In this document: in pieces, positions 49,196-60,250 of the stretch
How the letters are laid out: each line of letters begins with the position of its first letter
Numbering within the stretch: the first letter of the stretch is position 1
Origin: Nageia nagi
Lineage: Eukaryota > Pinophyta
Length of the DNA stretch: 64,000 nucleotides
Reading direction: 5' to 3'
Assembly: GCA_050084985.1 (NCBI GenBank)
Contig: JBITNC010000001.1
Span: 69,192,001 to 69,256,000, forward strand
Made by a program: the position numbers and the translations under genes
The notes under the pieces: model-generated
Databases searched by the model: none
What the model was told of the DNA's origin: nothing
The model's input: the letters and a program-made list of their open reading frames with translations, nothing else

Positions 49196-49870
49196 TTCCT
49201 AAAGTAACACCAAAAACACATTTTTAAGGTTTTAGTCTAAGCTTGTAACTCTTAAGAATTTGAAATACCTCTTCAAGGAGTTCTAAATGGTCTTAGCCTT
49301 ACATTGATTGAACTAAGATGTCATCAAAATATACCTCCACTGATTTATGAATGTGCTCAAGGAATATAGACATCATAGCTCTTTGATAGGTACACCTATA
49401 TTTTTCAATCCAAAATACATAACCTTCCAACAAAAATTTCCCTAAGGTGTAGTAAAAGTAATCTTATGTTGATCAATCAAATTTATTAATATTTGATTAT
49501 ATCTTGAAAAATCCATCCATAAAAGATAAAGTATCATTACCATCAATACTATCCATAATCATATCAATATTAAGCAATGGAAAATCATCTTTTGGATAAG
49601 CATTATTGATATCATGAAAATAAGTGCAAACCCTTATCTCTGATATAGGTTTTGTAACATGAATAATGCTAGCCATCCATTCTAAATAATCAATTGGTTT
49701 AATGAATCCAGCATTCAAATATTTTTCAATTTCTTTCTTCACTAATAATGAATTAGAGGGATTCCTCTTTCTTGGTATTTGTTTAATTGGTTTGGCTCCT
49801 TCCTTTAATGGTAGATTATGCATAACAAAAGAGGTATCTAAACCAAGCATATCAGCATAAGACTAAGAAA
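49196..49870 (-). pseudogene. Element C reverse transcriptase
   Basis: The open piece 49,497-49,850 covers the fingers (V-K-K-E-I-E-K-Y-L-N-A-G-F-I-K-P, R-V-C-T-Y-F-H-D, D-F-P-L-L-N-I-D, F-M-D-G-F). The catalytic box near 49,325-49,345 reads V-Y-F-D-D-I-L, with Phe in place of the usual Val or Ile. H-L-E-L-L-E-E-V-F follows, then G-K-L-L-R-F-I-V-S-K-R at 49,160-49,195. The segment missing from element B is present here. Confidence 0.9.
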
Positions 49871-50780
49871 AATTATTTTGATTTTTATAAATTTATTTTT
49901 GTACCTTTCTTAGTGAGGCATTGTAAGGGCTATTCCAACTTTGACCAACCGTTGCTCATCACTTGTTCCAATATTAACATCTACTAGTTCTTTAGCCAAG
50001 AATGTTAATTCATCCTTTTTCTACAATAATGAAGGCAACTCTACTAATCCTTGAATATCAGTTGTATCATTATCTCCTTACTCAACCTAAAATACTTGAT
50101 TAATATTCACTTCTTGTCCAAAATATGCATACTCATTAAGAATGTAACTTGTTTTCTATTTGTTATTGGATTTAGGCAATTTTGAATGTGCCCCCAAGTA
50201 TTCTAAAATGTCATCATTAGTAATCAAACTCAAGTGGTATAGTATCATCAAGCCATCAATATTCATTAATATCATCACAAAGTTTCATTAAATTGCATTC
50301 TTTTATAAATTTGATAGGTCCCTTTATTTATTTTGTATTTTGATCACTACCTAATACATTCTTAGTTTTTTGAGCTCCTAAATCACTAGGAAAAGAAGAA
50401 ATACCTTATTCTGATTTACCTACACCCCCTTCTTTATATTTGCAATTTCATGTCATGTACTTGTGAACAAAAGGAGATGGAAAGGTTTTACCTGTTACAT
50501 TTTTCACATAATCTTTTGTTGACATATTTGAATTGGGTGATACCATTGCTAAAGAGCAAGATCCCCCATTATCTCCACTATTTTCATGCCACTGGTAACC
50601 TTCAAGAAGTATAGCACACCAGTGATGACCCTCAATATTAAAAATTTTTTATCATCCCAAACATTTGATAGATGTGAATAGATCAAATTTTTTAATTTTG
50701 TATGTTCGTATACCTATTTTTATGATTTGAGACTATTTTTTTGCATTTACCACTAGTGCACCTATTTCCAAAGGTACAAT
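49871..50780 (-). other. Element C linker
   Basis: Decayed linker similar to that of element B; ends in a Y-E-I-V-P-L-E word which in B lies just after the protease. Confidence 0.5.
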
Positions 50781-51650
50781 CTCATATCTAGAATAAGTAA
50801 TTATGAATTATTCTAATTTTGCTAAATTACATAAGGCATATGGTGCCATTTTTACTAATTGCTGCAATAAACCTCTTTTCATCAAATCTCCAAGAATAAA
50901 CCTTGGTTGAATTGGAAATGTATACCATCTATCTCTTGTTATACTTAATCTTTTCAATTTAGGTGGGGTTGTAGGTGCATAAGCCATATTCACTATCTTT
51001 TCCTCTTTTTTGTGTATGTCATATGATTATCCTTATTATAAGGAGTATATGTATACTTATATCTCCTAACTCAAGTAAAACTTCCTCTTTTTGCAATAAT
51101 TCTTTTAATAATACTTCATATCCAATACTCTTATCTATTGGAGCATGCAATTTAATGATTGGTAAAATATAATATCTAAATATACCAAAAATTTTACTCT
51201 CATCCAATTTACTATAAATATATTGCCATACCTTTTTGAATCTTTGAATATACTTCTTTAGGGTTTCATTGTTTCGTTGGTGCATTGTAGATAACTCTAT
51301 AATAGTTCCTTGCTCTTTAACATTATGCTTGTATCGACCCATGAATACTTTTACCAATAACTTAAATGAATCTATTAATCCTCTTGGTAAGTTGTAGAAA
51401 CATTGACTGGCATCACCTTTTAAACTCCATGGTAAAAATTTTACCATTAACTTCTCTTTCGATCCCAATTTCAATAAGCACTCCTAAAAGTTGATAAGAT
51501 GTTTCTTTGGGTCTTATTTGCCACTAAACATCTTGAACTTTGGCACCTTATGCTTAGGTGGTAGGGGATAATTATGGATATCATCTGACAAGGGTGAGGT
51601 GAAGAAACCATCATAATCTTCTTCTTTTTGTTGGAATTTATTCCTATTCT
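50781..51650 (-). pseudogene. Element C gag, fused to post-protease linker
   Basis: A 151-codon open piece (51,019-51,474) covers most of a Tat capsid: F-L-P-W-S-L-K-G-D-A, F-M-G-R-Y, H-Q-R-N-N-E-T-L-K-K-Y-I-Q-R-F-K, then the helical end. At 50,808-50,993 K-R-G-L-L-Q-Q-L-V-K-M-A-P passes directly into Y-A-L-C-N. In element B that last word follows the protease, so the Cys/His element, pre-protease linker and protease appear deleted. Confidence 0.8.
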
Positions 51651-51904
51651 TAAGATTGGTTAACCTTACAGCTATTGTTGGGTCTGAAATTGACTATGAA
51701 CTACTACCTAAAATTTGCATTGAAGTTGGTTGCTTAGTAAGATCTACCACTTGTTTCATTAAATGTGTTATCTATGCCGTGGCTTGGTCTATTTTTACAT
51801 TGTTGATAGCCTAAAAATAGTCTATATATGTTGCTAATAGCATAGATCTTATCATAGAAACCTCATGAGATCTTGCCGATAGGTCAAGATTAATTGAAAC
51901 AATT

Positions 51905-51917
51905 GGGTTCACCAAAA
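51905..51917 (-). other. Element C primer binding site
   Basis: On - this reads TTTTGGTGAACCC directly after the 5' LTR end TCTACA. Confidence 0.7.
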
Positions 51918-52522
51918 TGTAGACATTAAATCATGCATAAATAAAAACTTTATGCACTATTTGTCTATAATATATTATTGAAGCATATATCAAAAATATG
52001 GCATCAAACGAACATGATAAACAATGTAACTTCATCTAACTTACATGTAAATGAAATAATAGAGATCATACATCAATCACCATAACACACCATAAGAAAT
52101 GGACATCACCAATGAACTAAGAGCATGTTGTTAGTTATGTGAAGGATGTAGATCCATGAATAGAAATAAATACATATGAATTAGGATGAAGGGTTTAATG
52201 GATATATGCAAAGGTGATGTTACAAATCATTGCTAGTGGTTGGGTAGAAATGATATTGCATGTTTTGATCTCCTTCTCTTGATATTCACCGATATCATTT
52301 ATGTTTTAGCAACATTTTGATGCTCCTTTATTCTTAGGATAATTACCTTTTACATTATTTAATGTGTCTCTTTTGTTATTTGACACCTCTTACATTATAT
52401 AAGGATCCATTACATTAATTACATTGCCTTGGGTATATTTCTAACCCTCTTTAGAATACATATTCCTTGATGCTTTAAAATGAATTATTTAATAAATAAT
52501 AATTCATTTTTAGGCATCTATT
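51918..52522 (-). repeat. Element C 5' LTR
   Basis: Pairs with 45,043-45,664. The outer end reads GGCATCTATT on + where GGCATCTACA is expected. Confidence 0.92.
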
Positions 52523-53290
52523 ATCTTCTCCTCACCTCCAAAGAGTGTGGGTACCTATACCCATGTAGCCTAGAAACCCAATAGGTCATAGAAATATATG
52601 TAGGATCTTCCCTTGCCCTTTAGAGTTTGATAGGTTAAATCATAGGTAGCTTCTCATATGCCTATACTTGCAATAGGATCACATGAGCAATTATGATGTT
52701 GAACTTGTCAGTACAAATAAAATTATATAAATCCCTATACAATTATACCAAGATAATTGAAACCCACATATATCTCATGCCCTTGTAACAAATATCTTGC
52801 ACTATCCAAACTAAACTAAATGGGAACACCCAAGTACTCTTTTCCAAGTATAAGAATGTGGAGATAATAGAGGCAATCATCAACCTCAAGTTCCTAGCAT
52901 GAGAGGAAAATTTATATGCCCTAGACAAGTGGAAGGCCTTATACTCCTAATCATGATCTTCCTCCCCTATCAACCAAATTGAATATCATTTCCTTTCATT
53001 ATTTTCTACAATCTCATCCTGATGCACAAGTTGACCTTGGATGGGAATATGACTAATGTAGTAGATGTCTAGTAAGATAATGGTCATTTCACCTAGGGGT
53101 AGGTGAAAGTTATTTGTATCTTGATCCCACCACTCCACCAAATTTGCAAGAAAGGTAGGTCATGTTATACATGTCCAACCACAACCAGGTCATTCAATCC
53201 TAAGTACATGAGGTTGTCATCCTTATGACCCTTCCTAGGCCATGTCCTTGACTTTTCCAAATCCATTGTAGACATGGATCCACCTCTCAT
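52523..53290 (-). pseudogene. PMD frame in element E, N-terminal part
   Basis: On - near 53,080-53,135 the frame reads L-V-E-W-W-D-Q-D-T-N-N-F-H-L-P-L-G-E-M-T, then I-I-L-L-D-I-Y-Y-I. This is a very clear start of a Plant Mobile Domain. It continues through the open piece 52,743-52,928 (R-N-L-R-L-M-I-A-S-I-I-S-T-F and M-W-V-S-I-I-L) to L-Y-R-D-L-Y and L-L-Q-V-stop-A-Y-E-K-L-P near 52,640-52,670. A possible start ATG is near 53,270 in a different frame, so a frameshift lies upstream of the W-W motif. It is better preserved than the copy in element D. Confidence 0.88.
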
Positions 53291-54474
53291 ATTAACCTTA
53301 TGGTCATTCAAGCATAACAAAAACCAAATGGGTGAGAATAATTATTAAAAATAAAACATATACAAATAAGAAATAATATAAATGCTATCATAATCAAGAA
53401 AAAATTGAAAAAAAAAAAGCAAAAACTAAAAGTAAAGGAAAAACCCTATAGTTTTAATCAAAACAAATTGGAAAAATATTGAAAGTGAATGTTAGTAAGA
53501 AAAATAAGAAAGAAAATGCCAAAAAAAACTCACTACATTCTCAAAAGGAAGGCTTCATAGGTATTTGGCCATATGTCACTTCTGCCTAGTCAACGGTCTC
53601 TCCTTAGCATGCCATCCATCATTCACCATATCATCGAGTCAATAAAGAAAGCAATGGTTGGGGGAAATAAATTTGAGAAAAGATCAACAATAGAAATAGG
53701 GATAAAGAGAGCACATTTTTATAGAGCTTTGAACAAAGAAATTAAAGAGACAAAATAAAAATGATAAAAGTTAACACCAATAGCCTTTATGTTCAATTTT
53801 TTCCCTAAATACTAATTAAATGAGTGCCTTTTACAATGTTCAATTTAATGCTTGGAAAATGATGGCTAAATGCAGGGGAATATTTTAATTAGTAGTAACT
53901 TCTTTTTCAAAAATCAATTATGCTAAATTCACACTATCAACAATGTGCAAAATGTGAAATTGATGTGCAATATATTGCATGCTAATAAAAATGTTAAATA
54001 TGGTAAGATTGAATGTTTACATTTTGCATCGATGTTTAAATTGATGGTATTCCATTTTTATGTTTATTAATACTAAATAGATGTTGGTAGTGGCATTTTT
54101 TATGTAAAATTAACAAACAATTCAAGTGCTATGATCAAATTCTACTTTTGTTGAATCCGAGTAGATGCATAAAATGGATGCTATGTGATGAAAATATGGA
54201 GATTTTAGTTTATCAAATTTGATTTAATCAAATTCAAGTGTCAATTTTTTCATTTTCATGTAGATGCAAAATTCTACAATGGTGAGTATCTAAATAATTA
54301 TGTTTCAATATGAATTGAATGCATTCTTTTTCTTAAAGTTCATTTCCATCATTCTTATGTTGGAAATAGTGTGAATAAAGTGAAATTACAGGTTCTTCTA
54401 AATGTTGATCATGTTATCATAGTTTCAATATGTCAAAATAATTGATATCATGCTTGTATGATCATTGCATAGAT
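53291..54474 (+). other. Element E 3' part between PMD frame and PPT
   Basis: 1.2 kb, very AT-rich, with poly-A runs near 53,400 and no coding signal I can support. The small open frame at 53,573-53,758 is not convincing. If the PMD was transcribed, its promoter should lie here on -. Confidence 0.45.
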
Positions 54475-54486
54475 AAGAAGGGAAAA
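54475..54486 (+). other. Element E polypurine tract
   Basis: AAGAAGGGAAAA immediately before the 3' LTR. Confidence 0.7.
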
Positions 54487-55204
54487 TGTAGATGCCTAAA
54501 AAAATGATTTATTATTTATTTAATAAAACACATTTAAAATTTCTAAATGACTTATTGTAATATTACAAATGTCAAGATAAAGCTGATATTACAATGCAAT
54601 ACTATGTATTATATTAAGTGCTATATCATTTATCATGGTTTATATTTTAAAGTATCTTGAATATAACAATGATTATATTATTCTAGAGGTCAGCCTTCAC
54701 TCCTTTATATTTCCTTGCAGACTATATATGCGATTGGAATAGGTTGACCTACATAGATCAAAACTCTTTGATATGTTAAGATCTTCGATAGATGGTTGTC
54801 TTCTACTATCTTTGTCAAGATACAATGTTTTTTGATGCCACCTATTATGAGAAATTGTTATACTATGAGCTCTAAAAATTTCTATCTTTGGTGCACATCA
54901 TAATTCAACTTATTCCACACTACTAACAATATGAATATTTTTGATCGAGGGTTCTAGATTTTGGTGATCGAGCTGTTGATTCAGGTACACAAAGATCCAT
55001 TATGAACTCCTCATGAATCCAATCCCAATCCTCCAAAAATTCATTGCTATTTACTTTTGAAGATTATACATATACTTCATATCAAGTTCATGTATTTCAT
55101 GTATATTTACTATATCTGATAGAGTGTACATATCTATTCTTATTATATTGTAGATATATTTATTTATTTTGTATATTTATATTTTGTACAATTTGTAGAC
55201 TACA
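54487..55204 (+). repeat. Element E 3' LTR
   Basis: Starts TGTAGATGCCTAAAAAAATG and ends GACTACA. Pairs with 42,211-42,917 throughout. Confidence 0.92.
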
Positions 55205-56408
55205 CAATGCACATATTTGTCACATATATTTCAATCTAAAATAAAGTATTGTTTTAAATCCTTTTGGGCAAAGATACCTAACATAATGAAGCTTATCCTA
55301 GAAAGTTTTTATAATTTTTCATGAATATTATTTCTTTTATTATTTTTCTATGGGTTATGATTTTGGTTTTGAAAAACCCTCATGTCCATCATCCATAATT
55401 TGACCTAAAGTTATTATTTTTTCAAACTTATTTTTTATTTTTGTAGAGAATTATGTAAAGGTTGTCCTCATATATTTTCTTTTCTTAAAATTCCTAAGAA
55501 ATAAAAATTTATTTTTGAAATTTTCTAAGTCATAAAACTTCCTCTTTCTATGAACTCATCTTCTTGCACCCATCCCTTTGGTGATATGGTGTTAGTTATG
55601 CTTCATTTGTTATTATAAGTATTAAATAATGAATGGATGCTTCCTCTACATTGTGTAGTACATAAATTTCAAAATATTTGTTTATGGAGTGATTGAAAAT
55701 GAATCCAATCTTCTTCTTTCATCATCTTTTATGAATGTTTGTAAGACTCTATTATTCAATGCATAAGGCATTGGTATGCAGTCTAGTTTAGATTGGTTAG
55801 AAGGTATTAGGTCATTCCCTCTTTAAAAAATTACTATTTCCCTTTTTGAGTTGAATAAACCAGTGATCTCAAAGCTTAATAGACAATCTTTAATAAAGAT
55901 CAAATAGGGGTTACAATCTCAAGCTAATTGATACATCAATAGTTCTAGTCTCATCATCATATGATTTAGACTACCTAAAATGGAGGTTATAGCCAAATAA
56001 TCTCATATACCTATTGAGACATAGGAGGATTAGTACTTAGTGATACACTTTAGAAAGCATTATTCAAATGGGTGTTAATATTTATCACAACACTTTCCTA
56101 GATATCATCTATACAAGTATATGTTTCTTTCATATCTTTTAGAACATCTTTATCAATGTAGAGGAGAGACTAATTCCATCATTCCTTCAAGATAGAAGAT
56201 AATATTTTTTTCTTGGCTTCTCAATAGGGTAATCCTAAGGGAAACCAATTTAGAAAGGGGATACAGAAGAGGCATAAAACCATCAATATTCATCAAAATA
56301 TCACATAAAAACATGTATAATTCAAGCATATATTTTTCTAACTTCTCTAACTTTCTTTGGATACACAATTCTTCATTCATATCATTACATACCTAAAGAG
56401 CAGTAAAT
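55205..56408. other. Decayed spacer with a repeat shared with 2,630-2,710
   Basis: No coding signal. The segment at about 56,035-56,100 (AAAGCATTATTCAAAT...TTTATCACAACA) matches about 2,632-2,700 at the edge of the Copia LTR, so both are copies of one dispersed repeat. The 75-codon frame at 56,153-56,380 on - has no family features. Confidence 0.5.
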
Positions 56409-57122
56409 TATAAACACCTAAAAATGATTTCTATTTATTACAAAATCATCTTTAGTATATATATAAAGAATAATATTTAAATAATATGAATATAATGGAT
56501 AATATGCTAACAAATTCTAATAATATATTAATTAATTTTTCTTATCATTAATCATGATTATATATAGAAATGACTTGAATTTATCATTATAGAACATTGG
56601 CTATCACTCTTTTCTATATCATTGCACATATAGAAGGAGGATCATGGCATGGTATTTCCCTATCATATCTTTTTATAGGTGGTTGAGTGCTCTAAAAATA
56701 TTTATCTATGGTGCCTTTTTATGCCACTTATCTAAGAATCTATTATGCTATGAGATTTATAATACTTTCTATCTTTAGGCATATCATTTGAATCTACAAC
56801 AAAGACACAATGTCAATATCATTTTTGTACTATTGTCATGATATGAATATTATACTTCTCGAATAAATGAGTGACAAATCTTGAGGCAAGCTAGGATTAT
56901 ATTGGGCATTAAATAACCTTAGGTAGCTTGTTATAAATTTGATCCACTCTTCTCTTTATCACATCATATATTAAGGATTATTATACTTCATTATAAGGTG
57001 CACACTCTCTAGTATACTTATAGAATTTTGAATACTTAGTTTATATAACATCATTTTTTAATATATGTAGATTATGTTTAATTGAATTTATTTGTATAAT
57101 AAATAATTATATACTATTTACA
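56409..57122 (+). repeat. Gypsy-type solo LTR
   Basis: Starts TATAAACACCTAAAAATG, like the start of the element E LTR, and ends TTTACA about 714 bp on. It shares the GCCACTTAT...TTATGCTATGAG block (56,722-56,760) with the LTRs of A and E. No primer site, PPT or second LTR is next to it. No clear target duplication. Confidence 0.6.
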
Positions 57123-58148
57123 ACACTGCATAGCTATCATGATAGGTGATAGATCCATGTTGAATGATAAGGCTCTAGATCCTTGTCATTAAATATGACT
57201 AGAAATATATGGCAAAAATATACTTCAAACCATTAACAATAATTTTTTATATTTAAAATTATGAAGAAGTTCAGATAATATGCCTTTAGGTTTTATTGAT
57301 AATGTACCTTTTTGAAAGAAAAAATATATCCTTCCTTCATAAATAACTTCTGCATCTTATATATATCCTTCCTTCATAAATAATTTCTGCATCTTATAGA
57401 TAAAGTATCTTTTTAAATATCATGTTTAGTTTATATATTACAAGGTACAAGTGACTGTGTCTTTGAAATAAATGATATTTTTTATAACTTCAAGGCTAAA
57501 TGGACCAAATCCTTTATTTTTTAATGACTATATATAATATCATGACCCTCCAAACTTGCCAAAAGAAAATTTGAGAAGTGTTAATATTCATACATATACG
57601 ATGAATTATCACTAATAGTTTCCTTAAATATAAGACATGTCAATGGGTTAAATGATTTTCTTTTGTATAATAGTTGTACAACACTACCTATCATCTCTAT
57701 TAAGATGTCACCATTTAAAGCATAGATTAAAAATCATTTTACTGATAGATTATTGCATAGGATCATCGAAGGTAAAAGAAGTAAATAATATTTTCATATG
57801 TGTAAGATATGATATGGCTACTCATTGATAAGCTTTGTTAAGAACAACATATGATTAAATGGTGAAGGAATAAAATAGCTCAAGGGAAATTTTAATAAAT
57901 ATAATACTTAAGAATTAAAGTACATAAAAATATCACTCAAAACTAAGATGAGGCAATAATTACAAGGTGGTTTAAAGGATTAGAGATGTGTCTTACTAAT
58001 TACAAGTAGTATACAAATGAAAATACAATATTTTTTTTATATTTTATATATTAAATAAGTTCATAAGGATAATATGAAGCATTTAATAATAATTACATAT
58101 TTAACTAAAGAAAGATAATAGTTTTAGAGAGCAAAGTGGTATTGGTAA
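57123..58148. repeat. Decayed spacer with a 37-bp tandem duplication
   Basis: No coding signal. At 57,324-57,360 and 57,361-57,397 a 37-bp unit beginning ATATATCCTTCCTTCATAAA is written twice with one difference. Confidence 0.6.
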
Positions 58149-58153
58149 AAATT

Positions 58154-58751
58154 TTTGGAGTGTGGAGACTATTATTCTAAGAGGTGCATGTGTGCAACCA
58201 TGTACGGTGGAGCACCTCTACGATCCCTTATTCACACATGACTTTTGATTTGCAATGTGGATTTGCTTGCATTGAGCATAGTAAGGGTTTTAAGGGGAGC
58301 AATAGCCCTCCTGACTGGTCAAGAAAATGTTTTGGGTCTATTTTTAGTCATTTTTAGAAATATTGCTATTCTTGTAAAATCTATTTTTAGGAGCAGTTAT
58401 TTTTAGTGTTGAATTTGGATCATTGATATTTAGGTTACATATTGTATTCTCTATTCTATAAGAGGATTTTGTATGAAGGAAATATGATTGTATTAGAGTT
58501 TGAGCATACAAGATCTTGTGAGAGATTGAGAAGATAGTGCATTAGGATTGATATAGAACGTAATCCCTTTATTTTTTAGACTATGATAAAGATTTGATTG
58601 GTAGTTTCTCCAAGGATGTAGCCCACACTGGGTGAATCTTGTTAAATATTATGTTAATCTCTTGTGTGATTATTTTTGGTTATATGTTTTACTTACTTCT
58701 ACAAGTTTTATTCTGCATATATATTTTTCTTAAATTTATATATACCCAACA
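58154..58751 (+). repeat. Copia-type solo LTR with AAATT target duplication
   Basis: Ends CCCAACA, preceded by a plant Copia LTR signature (CCAAGGATGTAGCCC...GGGTGAATCTTGTTAAAT at about 58,610-58,648). AAATT occurs directly before (58,149-58,153) and after (58,752-58,756). The start reads TTTGGAG rather than TG, so one or two bases have decayed. No internal sequence is adjacent, so it is a solo LTR left by recombination. Confidence 0.72.
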
Positions 58752-58756
58752 AAATT

Positions 58757-60250
58757 AGAAAATATCTTGAGGTAATGATATGTAGGAGACATTCTTGTTA
58801 AATAAAAAACCTACCAAAGGAGGATGTTATGTGGGAGCTTGAGATATTTTTATAAATTATTAACTTTGAATTATTAAATAGGAAGGGTATGTAATGATCA
58901 TGCTACACCCATTATAGCTATCTTTTATTTGATTCACTTGAACTGCAAGGATATGAATGATAAAATTAGGATCAACACTTATCCATATGGATTAGTTTTA
59001 ATAATTTAGTAGTCTATAAATTATAGATGGTAATATAAATCTAATGATCATTATCACATAATTTATTTTCATACTCTCGCTATACTACGACACATATGGA
59101 GACTTTACCCTCTCAAAGTGGTTAACATCATGAACTTCCTAATTTGAGTTATTCTATTTTGAATCTATTGCTAATATCAAAAGTATATTGATAATATTTG
59201 GCTATTATATATTTATAAATTGTGGACTATTTTTTTATGAGATACTAGACTTCTATGTCAAGAAGTATTCTAAAATGTATATCCTTGTGATGATCATGTG
59301 CATGTTAGACAAAATATCAAGGTATCAAACTATGATCCTTATGTTATATTGATGATACTTATTATTATGATAGTTCTTCAAATCCACTTATTCATCCATT
59401 AAGTGTGTGAAGGATATCAAGAGTATACTCATACGGATGTACCTACTATTATTATTTTATGTGAGGGTTTACCTTAATCTAACCTTGTAGATCATCTATT
59501 GATTGTGAGGATATACCTTATAAAGATCATCATATATATTATAATCCTATAATACCTTCAATTTTTGAAGTGGAGAAATATCATATTTTGAGCGAAGATA
59601 ATCATAATGATGTTCTCTAGGGATCATATTATGGCGATCCACTCTTGGTTCCTTCTATTGGATAAGAGTACCTTCAAGATTCTTAATCTAATTTTTTGTG
59701 GTTGCTTTCATGTCCTTGTAAAATACGAAGCTTCATGACATACAACTTTCAAGGACAATGATCACATTTAATTTCCTTCTCTCCAACCACTTTGTGCCTA
59801 TCATTTTCCTTTTGACCTTAGTAAAACTTATGAGATTTCTTTGAAGATTTTCAAAATTACCTTTAAAGTGAAATGTTAGGATGAAACGTACTTAAACTTC
59901 AATATTCTCAAACATCATAAAAAAGTATTTCATTATATCTTTGTAAATGAATAATGACCTATCATACATAGTATCCATATATTTCTCATTATTATTTTTT
60001 CACTTCATTACTTTTCTTATGTAAATTTTACCTTGTGTGTTCAAATTTTTAACTACCCTATAAAATTCTACTTTAACCTTACCCTATATCAAAGATAAAA
60101 ACTTATTTTTATAATGCAATGTTCTCTAAAAATAAGTAGTCAAAATGTGTTCAAAACATAAGCATAAAGATACAATACAATATCAAATAACATAAGATAT
60201 AAAGTTAATTAAAAAAAAAAAACTGAATCATGTGCAATATAGATTAATAA
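58757..60250. other. Decayed AT-rich spacer
   Basis: No recognisable gene. CCAAAGGAGGA followed by TGTTATGTGGG at about 58,814-58,834 looks like a PPT plus LTR start of yet another element, but I could not find its end. Coding-like traces near 59,260-59,650 on + (Asp- and Tyr-rich) could be gag; too weak to call. Confidence 0.4.

Larger units (their letters stand above)
45043..52522 (-). mobile_element. Element C: Tat-type Ty3/Gypsy retrotransposon nested in E
   Basis: LTRs at 45,043-45,664 and 51,918-52,522 bracket gag, RT-RNase H, second RNase H and integrase on -. It lies within the PMD frame of element E, so it is younger than E. It is the same family as element B (LTRs start TGTAGATGCCTAAAAATG; first 60 bases of the opposite end nearly identical). 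Protease and the gag end are missing. The flanking 5-mers CTCTC and ATCTT agree at three of five bases. Confidence 0.92.
42211..55204 (+). mobile_element. Element E: short, apparently pol-less LTR element carrying an antisense PMD frame
   Basis: LTRs at 42,211-42,917 and 54,487-55,204, a TTGGTGAACTC primer site at 42,920 and a purine tract at 54,475-54,486 fix the + orientation. Without element C the element is about 5.5 kb. The interior shows a gag-like start at 43,013 and, on the opposite strand, a PMD frame; no protease, RT, RNase H or integrase of its own is visible. The flanking 5-mers TCATG and CAATG agree at three of five bases, as a decayed target duplication might. Confidence 0.82.

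Noticed and set aside
45038-52527. Perfect duplication for element C
   Set aside because: CTCTC and ATCTT agree at only three of five bases, so I treat it as eroded rather than proven.
58814-58834. PPT plus LTR start of another element
   Set aside because: Only the start is plausible; no matching LTR end or partner was found, so it is not annotated as an element.
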